Positions 11,591 to 20,125 of a stretch of 64,000 bases of DNA are shown here, in pieces. Every line of letters starts with the position of its first letter. The stretch's first letter is position 1. The notes beneath the pieces were generated by a model, which searched no databases, was not told the origin of the DNA, and worked only from the letters and a program-made list of their open reading frames with translations. The DNA is from Symsagittifera roscoffensis (Eukaryota > Xenacoelomorpha > Acoela > Convolutidae), in assembly GCF_963678635.1 (NCBI RefSeq), contig NC_087070.1, positions 44,187,467-44,251,466 of the forward strand, written 5' to 3'. A program made the position numbers and the translations under genes.

Positions 11591-11936
11591 TCTGTAAACT
11601 GTTTTCACTTGAAATCGAAATTCTATGATTGGCAAATGCCCAGATACCAATATTCTAAACAAAATTTGAAAAACTACTCCATTTTTTTATGAAGTTTCCC
11701 AGTGTTAAAAAAATTAACTTAAGTTCAATGTAACCAATTTCTTTTAACAAGTGATACTTCGAAAGCCCGAAGCAAGAACTTCATTCGAACTAATTAGCTC
11801 ACAGAACGTAACGGCAAAACTTTGAATTTAAATTAAATCCTTCAACTAAAAAAAGAATGATTAATTTCCAACTTTTCCAAAGGATGATTAATTTTTAATC
11901 AATTCAATGAATTGGCTCAAGCTTTTTGAACATTTA
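11591..11936. other. Left flank of element A
   Basis: AT-rich DNA with no gene. Its last four bases, CTTG at 11937-11940, form the left copy of element A's target duplication. Confidence 0.5.
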
Positions 11937-11940
11937 CTTG
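11937..11940. repeat. Target site duplication of element A, left
   Basis: CTTG immediately precedes the TGG start of the 5' LTR and is repeated at 45976-45979, right after the CA end of the 3' LTR. Four-base duplications are usual for some Ty3-type elements. Confidence 0.75.
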
Positions 11941-12350
11941 TGGAACCTGATCTAAACTACATTTTATGATTGGATAAATTAGATATTTTACCAATGTAAA
12001 GTATTTAATATTAACCAATCATGATCCATCTAACTAACAATCCACTTATTTGTAAGTGCTGAAATTACTTGTAATTTCAGCACCAGAGAGATTTGAATTT
12101 AACTTAGAAATTAGTTGGACTCTCCCGAGTACTTCAGCAGCCGCAATAAACCAGTATACCCTAGATCTATTGAGCCTAGGAGAGACTAGTTAAACAACCT
12201 GAGACTAGATAGTATAAGAGTAAGATTAGGATCGGTATTAGACTAAGAAGTTGCACGAATCTATCCGGCCGAAAATAAGATAGCGTGACGAGCAGACGGT
12301 GTACCCTATCCGAAATTACTCTATGAGTTATACACTTCGGTCCTAACTCA
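11941..12350 (+). repeat. 5' LTR of element A
   Basis: The 410-base repeat starts TGGAACCTGATC and ends CCTAACTCA, the usual TG...CA form. The 3' copy is shorter (182 bases), but the parts they share are nearly identical. An AATAAA signal lies near 12144. A perfect 13-bp hairpin sits at 12056-12083. Transcription would start and end within this repeat; the exact start is not visible. Confidence 0.9.
12056..12083. promoter_or_regulatory. Perfect 13-bp palindrome in LTR
   Basis: GTGCTGAAATTAC is followed after a 2-base loop by its exact reverse complement GTAATTTCAGCAC. It lies in the part of the 5' LTR that the shorter 3' copy does not share. Such a palindrome could be a dimer-binding site in DNA or a hairpin in RNA; which one is inference. 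Confidence 0.6.
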
Positions 12351-12352
12351 TC

Positions 12353-12370
12353 TGGTGCGACCATAAGTCT
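12353..12370 (+). promoter_or_regulatory. Primer binding site candidate, element A
   Basis: TGGTGCGACCATAAG begins two bases after the 5' LTR. A primer binding site starts with TGG because it pairs with the CCA end of a tRNA. I could not match it with confidence to a particular tRNA. Confidence 0.6.
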
Positions 12371-13594
12371 CGAACAAGACCTTAATAGCTTAGAATTAAC
12401 CAATAATAGATTAGAATTTAGACAAAACATTTACAAAATAATATACGACGATAATTTAATCGAAATGTCTCTACGACTCAATAGATCAGAGCCAATATTC
12501 CGAACCATAACAGAACTACCCGGAATTGGAAGAAGACCTCGAACCAGAGACGACATACGACAAAGTAGAAACTTGCCATATAGTTATATGATAGTTCGGC
12601 AAAAGCCAGAACAAACTTTTGTATTTAGAATACTACTGGCAATGAATTTAGATTTTCATTTGCAAACATAAAACTTTGAAGTCAATCTTCAAAATCACTT
12701 CAGGCGCTAAACAAAATTATTAATATACAATAACGATTGATAAAAAGATCGTTTTCCTAAATTCTGCAGTAATATACAAAACATGTTTGAAAAATATTTA
12801 TTGGAAAATCAAAATAAAAATTAGTAGCATGACAATAAATGGTTAGTAATTATAAATCATCCTGGTGTTCCAGCTTCATCACCTAAACATAACAGCATTC
12901 ATAAGCTCACTAATATAATCAAAACACTAAATCTTTCCTTTACACAAATTTAAATCATTATTAAAACTTAAATTCACTTAATTTTAAAATCAGATCATCA
13001 AGGCTTATCCTTGGATCTTAAATCATTTTCTACTTAATTAAATTTAAAACTTGATCATCAACGCCTATCCTTGGATCAAAAAGAACAACTTTGTTCTCCC
13101 CCACCCACTTAACTATTGTCTAACGACCTCAAACGTCGATTCACTATCCAACCCTTTCTAAAAACCCAGGACTAATAGAAATTTTTAAACAAAACTAATC
13201 ATTCAAATTAGGATAAACAGTGAAGAACTTCGGTTATTCATCCTTCACTTGACCCCCACTCTTACCAGACCCAGGATAAATCTTAGACTTAGTAAGTTTA
13301 AAATACTATCTAACGAACTACTCGCGTTCTAATTATACCTGAACCTTGTGGATCGATTTACTATTCTCCAACCCTTGAACACAATCACTACCCCTAAGTA
13401 AGATTAAGTAAGTTAACACCTTAGCTTATACTAGTCACGAGAAAGTAAAAAATCATTCTTCGGAATAGATATACTTTTCTCTCCAACCCTGAACAAATAG
13501 ACCCAGGTTAAGCTAACCAAAAAATCGTAAGGACTAACAGTTTAAGCAAATAGAAATCACTTAACAACCTTTTGCACCCGTCATCCTAAACCTT
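12371..13594 (+). other. Element A leader, 1.2 kb
   Basis: This untranslated-looking leader holds a 68-codon frame (12465-12671) with no family. A 25-base sequence starting GATCATCAA is repeated at 12993-13017 and 13053-13077, 60 bases apart; each copy can fold through AAGG and CCTT. CCCAGG motifs recur downstream. Good splice-donor-like GTAAGT sites occur at 13292 and 13408 and could serve spliced messages for the frames downstream of pol. That use is inference. Confidence 0.5.
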
Positions 13595-14032
13595 ATGTCA
13601 TTTAAAAACCTAGGAAATAAACAAACAATCGTTTTACACAATTGTGAAATAGATAACAAAAAATACGACCTTGTAATCACACCTCATACACAAACAGTTG
13701 GATACATTCGAACAAAACGACAAACACTAAAGAGAAAAATAATAACTAAACAAAGACAAATAACACGAAAAAGATTTTCAAAAAACCGAAACGCATTTTC
13801 AGAATCAGAAACCAACAGTTTAGACGAACTTTATAAACTAAAAGAATCAATAGATAAAAATTGCCCAATTCACGATCAATTATATTTCTCTGACTCAGAA
13901 ACAACTTCAAATTCATCAAAAAGAGGAAAAAGAAGAATAAAAAAGCAATATAAACACAAACCAGTACATTTATACAATTGGAATCAACCAATTAGACACA
14001 TTAATAATTACATATTAACAGTCATCGAATGA
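13595..14032 (+). CDS. Element A upstream frame 1, basic protein
   Basis: This frame of 145 codons lies ahead of gag. Residues about 35-65 are strongly basic (TKRQTLKRKIITKQRQITRKR), followed by an acidic Ser-rich stretch (SDSETTSNSSKRGKRRIKKQ). The pattern suggests a nuclear or nucleic-acid-binding protein, but no known domain is visible. It ends four bases before the next frame begins. Typical Ty3 elements have nothing coding here, so this is an accessory gene. Function unknown. Confidence 0.55.
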   Translation: MSFKNLGNKQTIVLHNCEIDNKKYDLVITPHTQTVGYIRTKRQTLKRKIITKQRQITRKRFSKNRNAFSESETNSLDELYKLKESIDKNCPIHDQLYFSDSETTSNSSKRGKRRIKKQYKHKPVHLYNWNQPIRHINNYILTVIE

Positions 14033-14036
14033 AAAA

Positions 14037-14252
14037 ATGAGCTCAACGCACACCCCAGGTGAAGAAAGTCCAGATGATGATGATATCTTCCCTTTTATAG
14101 TAGATGCAACCACTGATAGAGGACAACATATATTTTGCAAAAATTTACTCTTAAATTTATTTGAACCCGGAATCAGTCCATGTAAAACAGAGTTCCCAGA
14201 TGTAAAAATCAAAAGACAAGTTATCGATCACTATCTAAAAGATATATGTTAA
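14037..14252 (+). CDS. Element A upstream frame 2, small acidic start
   Basis: The 71-codon frame starts MSSTHTPGEESPDDDDIFPF and ends at the TAA that overlaps the next frame's ATG (ATGTTAA at 14246-14252). The close spacing to both neighbours suggests a translational unit: re-initiation or a frame change could link it to frame 3. I see no family motif. Confidence 0.5.
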   Translation: MSSTHTPGEESPDDDDIFPFIVDATTDRGQHIFCKNLLLNLFEPGISPCKTEFPDVKIKRQVIDHYLKDIC

Positions 14253-15733
14253 CACAACAATACGGAATCTACTCCATAGAATTCAGCTCACCAAACCAGA
14301 ATCACAGCAAATATATAATTCAAACAGACGACCTTGATTTAGAATTTTCAAAAGTATTCTCAGAATATATAAAAAGCATCCAATATCATAACTCACAAAG
14401 AGCAAACTCCATATTCACCAATGAAGTTTTTGCAATAATATATAGTTATATCTCGATATTAGAAAACGAAATCTCAATACCAAATGTCACACCGACAGAA
14501 ACATCTAAACATATAAGAGTACGACATGAAATCACACTACTCTCTAGTTTTCTAAATATCATTAAAGAAAATTTCACGAAAGATGAAGTTTCACAACATA
14601 CAAAACATGACTTACAAAAAATTTTGGCATGGTTCATAATAGATTATTTCACACACAATATTGATTTAATTTCACAAGCAAGAAAAAATTTTAGACCCCA
14701 AAACTCAAACGATGATACTGCTATCACAGAACAATCAGACTATGTTTGGGACCCCGAATGGTCTCATCCCGCATTTATAAACTTCCCACAATCAATCTCA
14801 AGTCAAGCAATAAGTACGATATCTTATATAAGAGATTATGTAAGAGTAATACCATTAACCATTGATGCAACACCATTAAACTATAATACATTTTTACCCG
14901 ATATGCAAAATAATAGTTTAAACTCTACAGTCATACACAATGAAAACCTCAATGGAACTAGGAATCTTACTCAACAAGATATCCAAACACCATCACACTT
15001 CATAAATGAAGAAATCGTACACACAACAACTACACAACAAAGTATTTCACCAATACGTCCAAACTTAACAACACCAAGAAATACAAACCCTTCACAAACA
15101 CAGGTAACCTTACAATCAACTGTTAAACCTTCGGTTGCCCCAAAATATTCACACATGGATTACCAAACATACAGACCCATGACAATACCGCCAAAAACAC
15201 GCAAGACGTTCACTAGAAACAATTTTGCAGACCATAATTATAATTACACACATCCATCAAAAACAAATTATCAACCACGAAAAAATTTTAGTAATTATAC
15301 AAGATCTCGAAACTGGGATAACTCAATGGTACCACCTAATTCAGTAAATTTTCAAACAAATTTACATCCTCCACAGGATCGTAGTGAAAATTATCCATTT
15401 TTTCAACAAAATAAAAATAAAAAACAAACATCTTATCAAATGGATTACTTATCCTCAGATGATGATTTCTTACAACCAGACATATTTGCACCCTATAATC
15501 GAGAATATCGTGGACAAGGAATACAGAAACCACATACAAATCATAGAATTTATTCTCCACAACCAATAGATACACAAAATCAACAACCAATTCAGCAACA
15601 AAACCCAATTAATACACAATCTTTTCAACCAATTCAGCAACAAAACCCAATGATTGCACACTCGTATCAACCAACACAAATGCAAAATGAAATACCACTC
15701 CCATATTATCTTCAACAACACGAAATAACATGA
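14246..15733 (+). CDS. Element A upstream frame 3, Gln/Asn-rich protein
   Basis: The frame has 495 codons. The first 190 residues look globular and helical (ANSIFTNEVFAIIYSYISIL, DLQKILAWFIIDYF). The remainder is low-complexity and rich in Gln, Asn, Pro and Thr, with repeats of the form QPIQQQNPINTQSFQ near the end. It ends 24 bases before gag starts. A helical N-terminus with a disordered tail upstream of the capsid frame could be a matrix-like or structural accessory protein, but this is inference; no family is recognised. Confidence 0.6.
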   Translation: MLTQQYGIYSIEFSSPNQNHSKYIIQTDDLDLEFSKVFSEYIKSIQYHNSQRANSIFTNEVFAIIYSYISILENEISIPNVTPTETSKHIRVRHEITLLSSFLNIIKENFTKDEVSQHTKHDLQKILAWFIIDYFTHNIDLISQARKNFRPQNSNDDTAITEQSDYVWDPEWSHPAFINFPQSISSQAISTISYIRDYVRVIPLTIDATPLNYNTFLPDMQNNSLNSTVIHNENLNGTRNLTQQDIQTPSHFINEEIVHTTTTQQSISPIRPNLTTPRNTNPSQTQVTLQSTVKPSVAPKYSHMDYQTYRPMTIPPKTRKTFTRNNFADHNYNYTHPSKTNYQPRKNFSNYTRSRNWDNSMVPPNSVNFQTNLHPPQDRSENYPFFQQNKNKKQTSYQMDYLSSDDDFLQPDIFAPYNREYRGQGIQKPHTNHRIYSPQPIDTQNQQPIQQQNPINTQSFQPIQQQNPMIAHSYQPTQMQNEIPLPYYLQQHEIT

Positions 15734-15757
15734 AATCAACTTTCAAATTTTTCTCAA

Positions 15758-16573
15758 ATGCCAAATGCAGCAGAATCATTACAAATGACAATGAATCCAT
15801 ACCTTATGGGTGGATCATCAATAACATCAAATAAACCTTTAATGGTATTCACAGGAACAGACCCTGAGTACTCTGTAGAAGACTATTTAAATGCAGTAAC
15901 AGCAAACTTGATTTTAAATATAGGACCTGAACCAATTAATACGCCACTACATCAAAACTGGATACATCGACGCACAGCGTTGATACAAACAACTTTAGAT
16001 GGCGCAGCCCAGAAATGGTTTTCAGTATTGCCTCTAGAAATAAAATCAAATTGGAAAAGGTTTACACAAGAATTTTCAAAAATGTTTGACTCCGAAAGAA
16101 ACTCCGAAAGAGTTTTATGTAATGAAATTCGCAGATTACCAAACGAAACCATCAAGCAATTAGCAGTACGAATCGAAAAACTAGTTCGAAAAGCATATTC
16201 ATTAAATACACACGACTATAAAAACACAAAGATGACAGAAATCTTAATGATGACCTTAACACCACAATTAAGGAAAATAGCAATAAAAAAGAGAGCATCC
16301 CATCCTTCTTCAATTCGAGAACCCGATTTAGATTTTCGAAAACTAGTAGACAAATTAGAACAAGCAGAAATCACAATGAAACTCGAAGAAACGGAAAATC
16401 TGAAATTACAATACGTTAACAGAATTGAAACAGCTTCCACAAATATTAACAATATACAGGAATCAGATACAGACCTCGTTGAAAAATTCACTGAAATACT
16501 CAATATTTACGAAAAACACCCAAACTTTAAAGGCAAACCATCTTTCAAAAAATGGTGTAATTATTGCCGATGA
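15758..16573 (+). CDS. gag: Element A Gag
   Basis: This 271-codon frame matches the retrotransposon Gag capsid pattern. Residues about 25-45 read VFTGTDPEYSVEDYLNAV, then TTLDGAAQKWFSVLP and WKRFTQEFSKMF, the core of the Ty3 Gag fold, and LPNETIKQLAVRIEKLVRKA in the C-terminal half. A CCHC-type zinc-knuckle pattern (CNYC, GH, C spacing) lies at its end, around 16552-16600, as usual for nucleocapsid. The product would assemble the particle and bind the genomic RNA. It lies just ahead of the pol frame. Confidence 0.85.
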   Translation: MPNAAESLQMTMNPYLMGGSSITSNKPLMVFTGTDPEYSVEDYLNAVTANLILNIGPEPINTPLHQNWIHRRTALIQTTLDGAAQKWFSVLPLEIKSNWKRFTQEFSKMFDSERNSERVLCNEIRRLPNETIKQLAVRIEKLVRKAYSLNTHDYKNTKMTEILMMTLTPQLRKIAIKKRASHPSSIREPDLDFRKLVDKLEQAEITMKLEETENLKLQYVNRIETASTNINNIQESDTDLVEKFTEILNIYEKHPNFKGKPSFKKWCNYCR

Positions 16574-16669
16574 TACGGACATAGTATTTCTGAATGTAGA
16601 CAAAAACAGCAAGATAATCAAAATAAACCTCAAAAATACAAAGAACCAAATAAGTCATTCCATCAATAT

Positions 16670-19615
16670 ATGAAGAAAGATCAAAATCTACCGAACAAAA
16701 ATGTATACAGCAACAATAGTTCAGGAAAAACACTCCCGAACAATACAAATTATACAAGAAATCAATCACCACATAACTCAAGTTATAGAGGAAGATCGCC
16801 AGAACGAAGAAATACACAAAATTCGTCACAAAATCACTACAATAGACCAAATAGTAGAAATAACTACTCCAGATCTAATTCAAACACAACACAGTTTGTT
16901 TCTAGATCTAATTCCCAATCAAGAAATAGATACTATCCAAACAATCAGTCACGAAACTCATCATATAATAGAAATAGAAACTATTACAATAATCGAAATA
17001 GAAGTTATTCAAACAATCGAAATCAGTATTATCCAAACAACCGATCAAGAAATAACTCATATAACAGAACAAACAGTAATTATCAAAATAGATCGCGAAA
17101 TAATTCACAAAATCGACATTCAAGTTATAATAATCGTTATAGAAATTATTCCCAATCACCACACCGGAATAATAATCACTATAATAATTCTAATAATCGC
17201 CACAGAAGTAGTACACCTAAACATCAAAGACATATCAATCAAGTACAATCTAATCCAGAAACAACAACAGACCCTCCAGGTATTGATGACACAGTAACTG
17301 ATACGTTACAACTCAATCAAATAAACTGTGGATCATCAGATTCAGAAAGCGACACAGAAAACACTCTCTCCATCAATATGATAAAAGTCGAAAATGACTA
17401 TGAATCTGTTATATATGAACAACCTTATTCATCACACATATATGAAAATCAATCAGAATTTCTTCACAATTATTATACTAAACCCATACATTCCACACCA
17501 ACGACGCAAGAAACTAATAGAATTAACACTACAAATCAACCCACTGAAAATGACAAAACAAAATGCTTGAACACAAATCACATCTATCAAAATATACAAA
17601 AAGAACAACCCAAAGAAAAAATTTGGACAATACCATTTCTCTTAGAAAGTCCAAGAAACAAAGAATTTCAACCACCAGATCCTGAAATTGATTTTTTAAT
17701 TGATTCAGGAGCAGAATCAAATATAATAAACATCCCCACATGGAATGAAATAAAAACTTTACACCCAAAGCTAACACCTCTTGAAACTTCCAGTAAGTTA
17801 GCAACAGCACAGGGATCAACATTAATAAACTACGGAAAAATCCAATTATTTCTTCTCCCCACAAGAACAATAGAGCAAAGTAAAATTTTAAATAAGCCAT
17901 TTAAACAAATATTCCATATCACTGATATTAAACATAATATCATTGGAATACCATTCATCTCGAAATATATACCAACAATCAACATCTTGAATAGTAAAAT
18001 ATTAATCAAAGATAAATATACGAAAACAAAAGACACATCCCTAACATTTTTTCAAAGATTAAATAAACAACCACCATTCTTTTCAAAATTTTACCCAATA
18101 TATAATCAACAAAGAAAACACTTGAAACCACTATCAGGAAACATCTATAATTTTTCAATCAAACAAGTTCACCAATATGATAAAAAACAAAACAAACAAA
18201 AATTTTATATGTCAGATTTTGAATTCAAACCTATTCATAAATTTTTCAAAATCACAATCTCATCAATAAAATATTTGAAAAACTCGAATTCAGATATTAT
18301 TTCCTTACATGTATACAACAATACACCTTACCAAGTAACATTACCTTTAGGACTTTTAGGCTATTGCGAAACCAACGCTACAATATCACCAATACACGAA
18401 AAAGCATATCGCGTAAATAATATACTCCAATTACTAGATATTTGCCAATCCACAATCCTTAATGAAGAATTATCTATAAATAACATAATAAGTAACGAAA
18501 ACAGAAATACGGATTATTTCACAAAAACCCCATATTTCAAACCCACATTCAACATAAGTAACTACACAGAGGATCAACAGAAATTTTTAACAATGTTTAA
18601 TTTCCAACATTCACAAATAACACAAGACGAATTTGAAAAATTAGCCAAACAGCTAATTAAATATTCATCAGTCTATGCAACATCCAAATTTGATGTTGGC
18701 AAAATCAGCTCATCACTACATCTCCCGTTAAAACCAGACGCAGTTTTCAAAAAACAGAGAGCAAGTAAAGTACCAATTCACTTACACGATAAAAAGAACA
18801 GATTCCTCGACATTTTAGAACAATACAACATTATATCACCAGTTAATAAAGAAGAACAACCAAAAGGCAACACATTTATCAACCCCGTTATCATTCTAGC
18901 TAAAGGAGAATCATTAAAAATCGTTCTCGATGCTAGATACCTCAACTCACTCATAGATGAATCAAAGTGTAATTGGCCCATTGAACCAATACAAGTTATT
19001 TTAACAAAAATAAACGGAAAATACTTTACAACCGCCGATATGAATAGTGCATATAATCAAATGCCATTAGATGAACAATCACGACGTTTAACACAATTTG
19101 TTATTGGAAACCAACAATATGAATTCAACCGCTTATTCTATGGAATATCCATAGGACCAGCAGCATTTTCAGCTTTTATGAGCAAAATTTTTAGACCACT
19201 AATACTCAAGAAAAACGCAATCACCTATTTAGACGATGTTTTTATGCAATCACAGACAAAAGAAGAAATGTTCAATGTTTTAGAAAAATATCACCAAATA
19301 CTTCAGAACGAAAATCTGAAGGCCGCCCCCGATAAATCACACTTCTTTTTGACAAGAGTTAAATTCTTAGGACATAATATAGAAAGAAAAACAATCACTC
19401 CATTGAAATCACGCATTGACGCTATTCAAAAACTCCAACCACCAACAAATAAAAAGAAAATCCAAGAATTTCTTGGAATGTTAAACTTTTTAAGCAAATA
19501 TGTTTATAAAATGCAATTATATCTACGACCATTCTATAATATCCTTAGACAACAAAATAATTTTGAATGGAATACAGAACATCAAGCACGATTTGAAGAA
19601 ATAAAGAAACTTTAA
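16670..19615 (+). CDS. pol: Element A protease and reverse transcriptase
   Basis: The frame has 981 codons. Residues about 1-185 are an extreme Asn/Arg/Ser/Tyr-rich tract (NNRNRSYSNNRN repeats), likely RNA-binding. The aspartic protease active site IDFLIDSGAESN is near residue 345. The reverse transcriptase follows, with FTTADMNSAYNQMPL and the catalytic YLDDVFMQ near residue 853, then FLGHNIERKTITP and the connection segment FLGMLNFLSKYV. This is the Ty3-type order. RNase H and integrase are in separate frames downstream. The N-terminal tract is far longer than in most Ty3 elements. Confidence 0.9.
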   Translation: MKKDQNLPNKNVYSNNSSGKTLPNNTNYTRNQSPHNSSYRGRSPERRNTQNSSQNHYNRPNSRNNYSRSNSNTTQFVSRSNSQSRNRYYPNNQSRNSSYNRNRNYYNNRNRSYSNNRNQYYPNNRSRNNSYNRTNSNYQNRSRNNSQNRHSSYNNRYRNYSQSPHRNNNHYNNSNNRHRSSTPKHQRHINQVQSNPETTTDPPGIDDTVTDTLQLNQINCGSSDSESDTENTLSINMIKVENDYESVIYEQPYSSHIYENQSEFLHNYYTKPIHSTPTTQETNRINTTNQPTENDKTKCLNTNHIYQNIQKEQPKEKIWTIPFLLESPRNKEFQPPDPEIDFLIDSGAESNIINIPTWNEIKTLHPKLTPLETSSKLATAQGSTLINYGKIQLFLLPTRTIEQSKILNKPFKQIFHITDIKHNIIGIPFISKYIPTINILNSKILIKDKYTKTKDTSLTFFQRLNKQPPFFSKFYPIYNQQRKHLKPLSGNIYNFSIKQVHQYDKKQNKQKFYMSDFEFKPIHKFFKITISSIKYLKNSNSDIISLHVYNNTPYQVTLPLGLLGYCETNATISPIHEKAYRVNNILQLLDICQSTILNEELSINNIISNENRNTDYFTKTPYFKPTFNISNYTEDQQKFLTMFNFQHSQITQDEFEKLAKQLIKYSSVYATSKFDVGKISSSLHLPLKPDAVFKKQRASKVPIHLHDKKNRFLDILEQYNIISPVNKEEQPKGNTFINPVIILAKGESLKIVLDARYLNSLIDESKCNWPIEPIQVILTKINGKYFTTADMNSAYNQMPLDEQSRRLTQFVIGNQQYEFNRLFYGISIGPAAFSAFMSKIFRPLILKKNAITYLDDVFMQSQTKEEMFNVLEKYHQILQNENLKAAPDKSHFFLTRVKFLGHNIERKTITPLKSRIDAIQKLQPPTNKKKIQEFLGMLNFLSKYVYKMQLYLRPFYNILRQQNNFEWNTEHQARFEEIKKL

Positions 19616-19666
19616 ACTGAACAAATTTCAAACACAATTCCAGATCCCGATCAACCATTTTATGCA

Positions 19667-20026
19667 ATGTGCGATGCTTCGAACTTTGGCATCGGTGCAG
19701 CATTATTACAATCACATAATGGTACAAATAAAATAAACCTCATATCAGCAAATTCTCGACTATTCACTCAAGCAGAGCTACGACTCTCAACTCTAATGAG
19801 AGAATGTACAGCCATAATATATACACTAACAGAATATGAATTTCTGATACTTGGATCAAAACATCCCACAGTTCTATTCACAGACCATAAACCAATCATC
19901 TTTCTTTTTACACAAAAGTCTAATCCAAACCACCGAGTTTATAGATTTCAACTAATTTTAATGAAATTCCCAAACTTACATATAGTTTGGACCGCAGGAA
20001 AAAATCTTGCATTACCAGACACCTGA
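19667..20026 (+). CDS. pol: Element A RNase H segment
   Basis: This frame of 119 codons carries the RNase H domain used in Ty3 elements: CDASNFGIGAALLQ (first catalytic Asp), LRLSTLMRECTAIIYTL (Glu) and FTDHKPIIFLF (Asp), ending in the ...ALPDT region that normally precedes the tether. It removes RNA from the RNA-DNA hybrid. It is the continuation of pol between RT and integrase. Confidence 0.88.
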   Translation: MCDASNFGIGAALLQSHNGTNKINLISANSRLFTQAELRLSTLMRECTAIIYTLTEYEFLILGSKHPTVLFTDHKPIIFLFTQKSNPNHRVYRFQLILMKFPNLHIVWTAGKNLALPDT

Positions 20027-20125
20027 AGTCGAAATACGCCACCTGAATTACTTACGCGAAAAACTACAGTTGAAATACCCAAAAATATAAAATTCTACCT
20101 TGCAGAAAATGAAACATCACCCCGA

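Noticed and set aside
16701-17297. 198-codon Ile/Thr-rich frame overlapping the pol start
   Set aside because: It is an out-of-frame reading of the Asn/Arg/Ser repeat tract in the pol frame.
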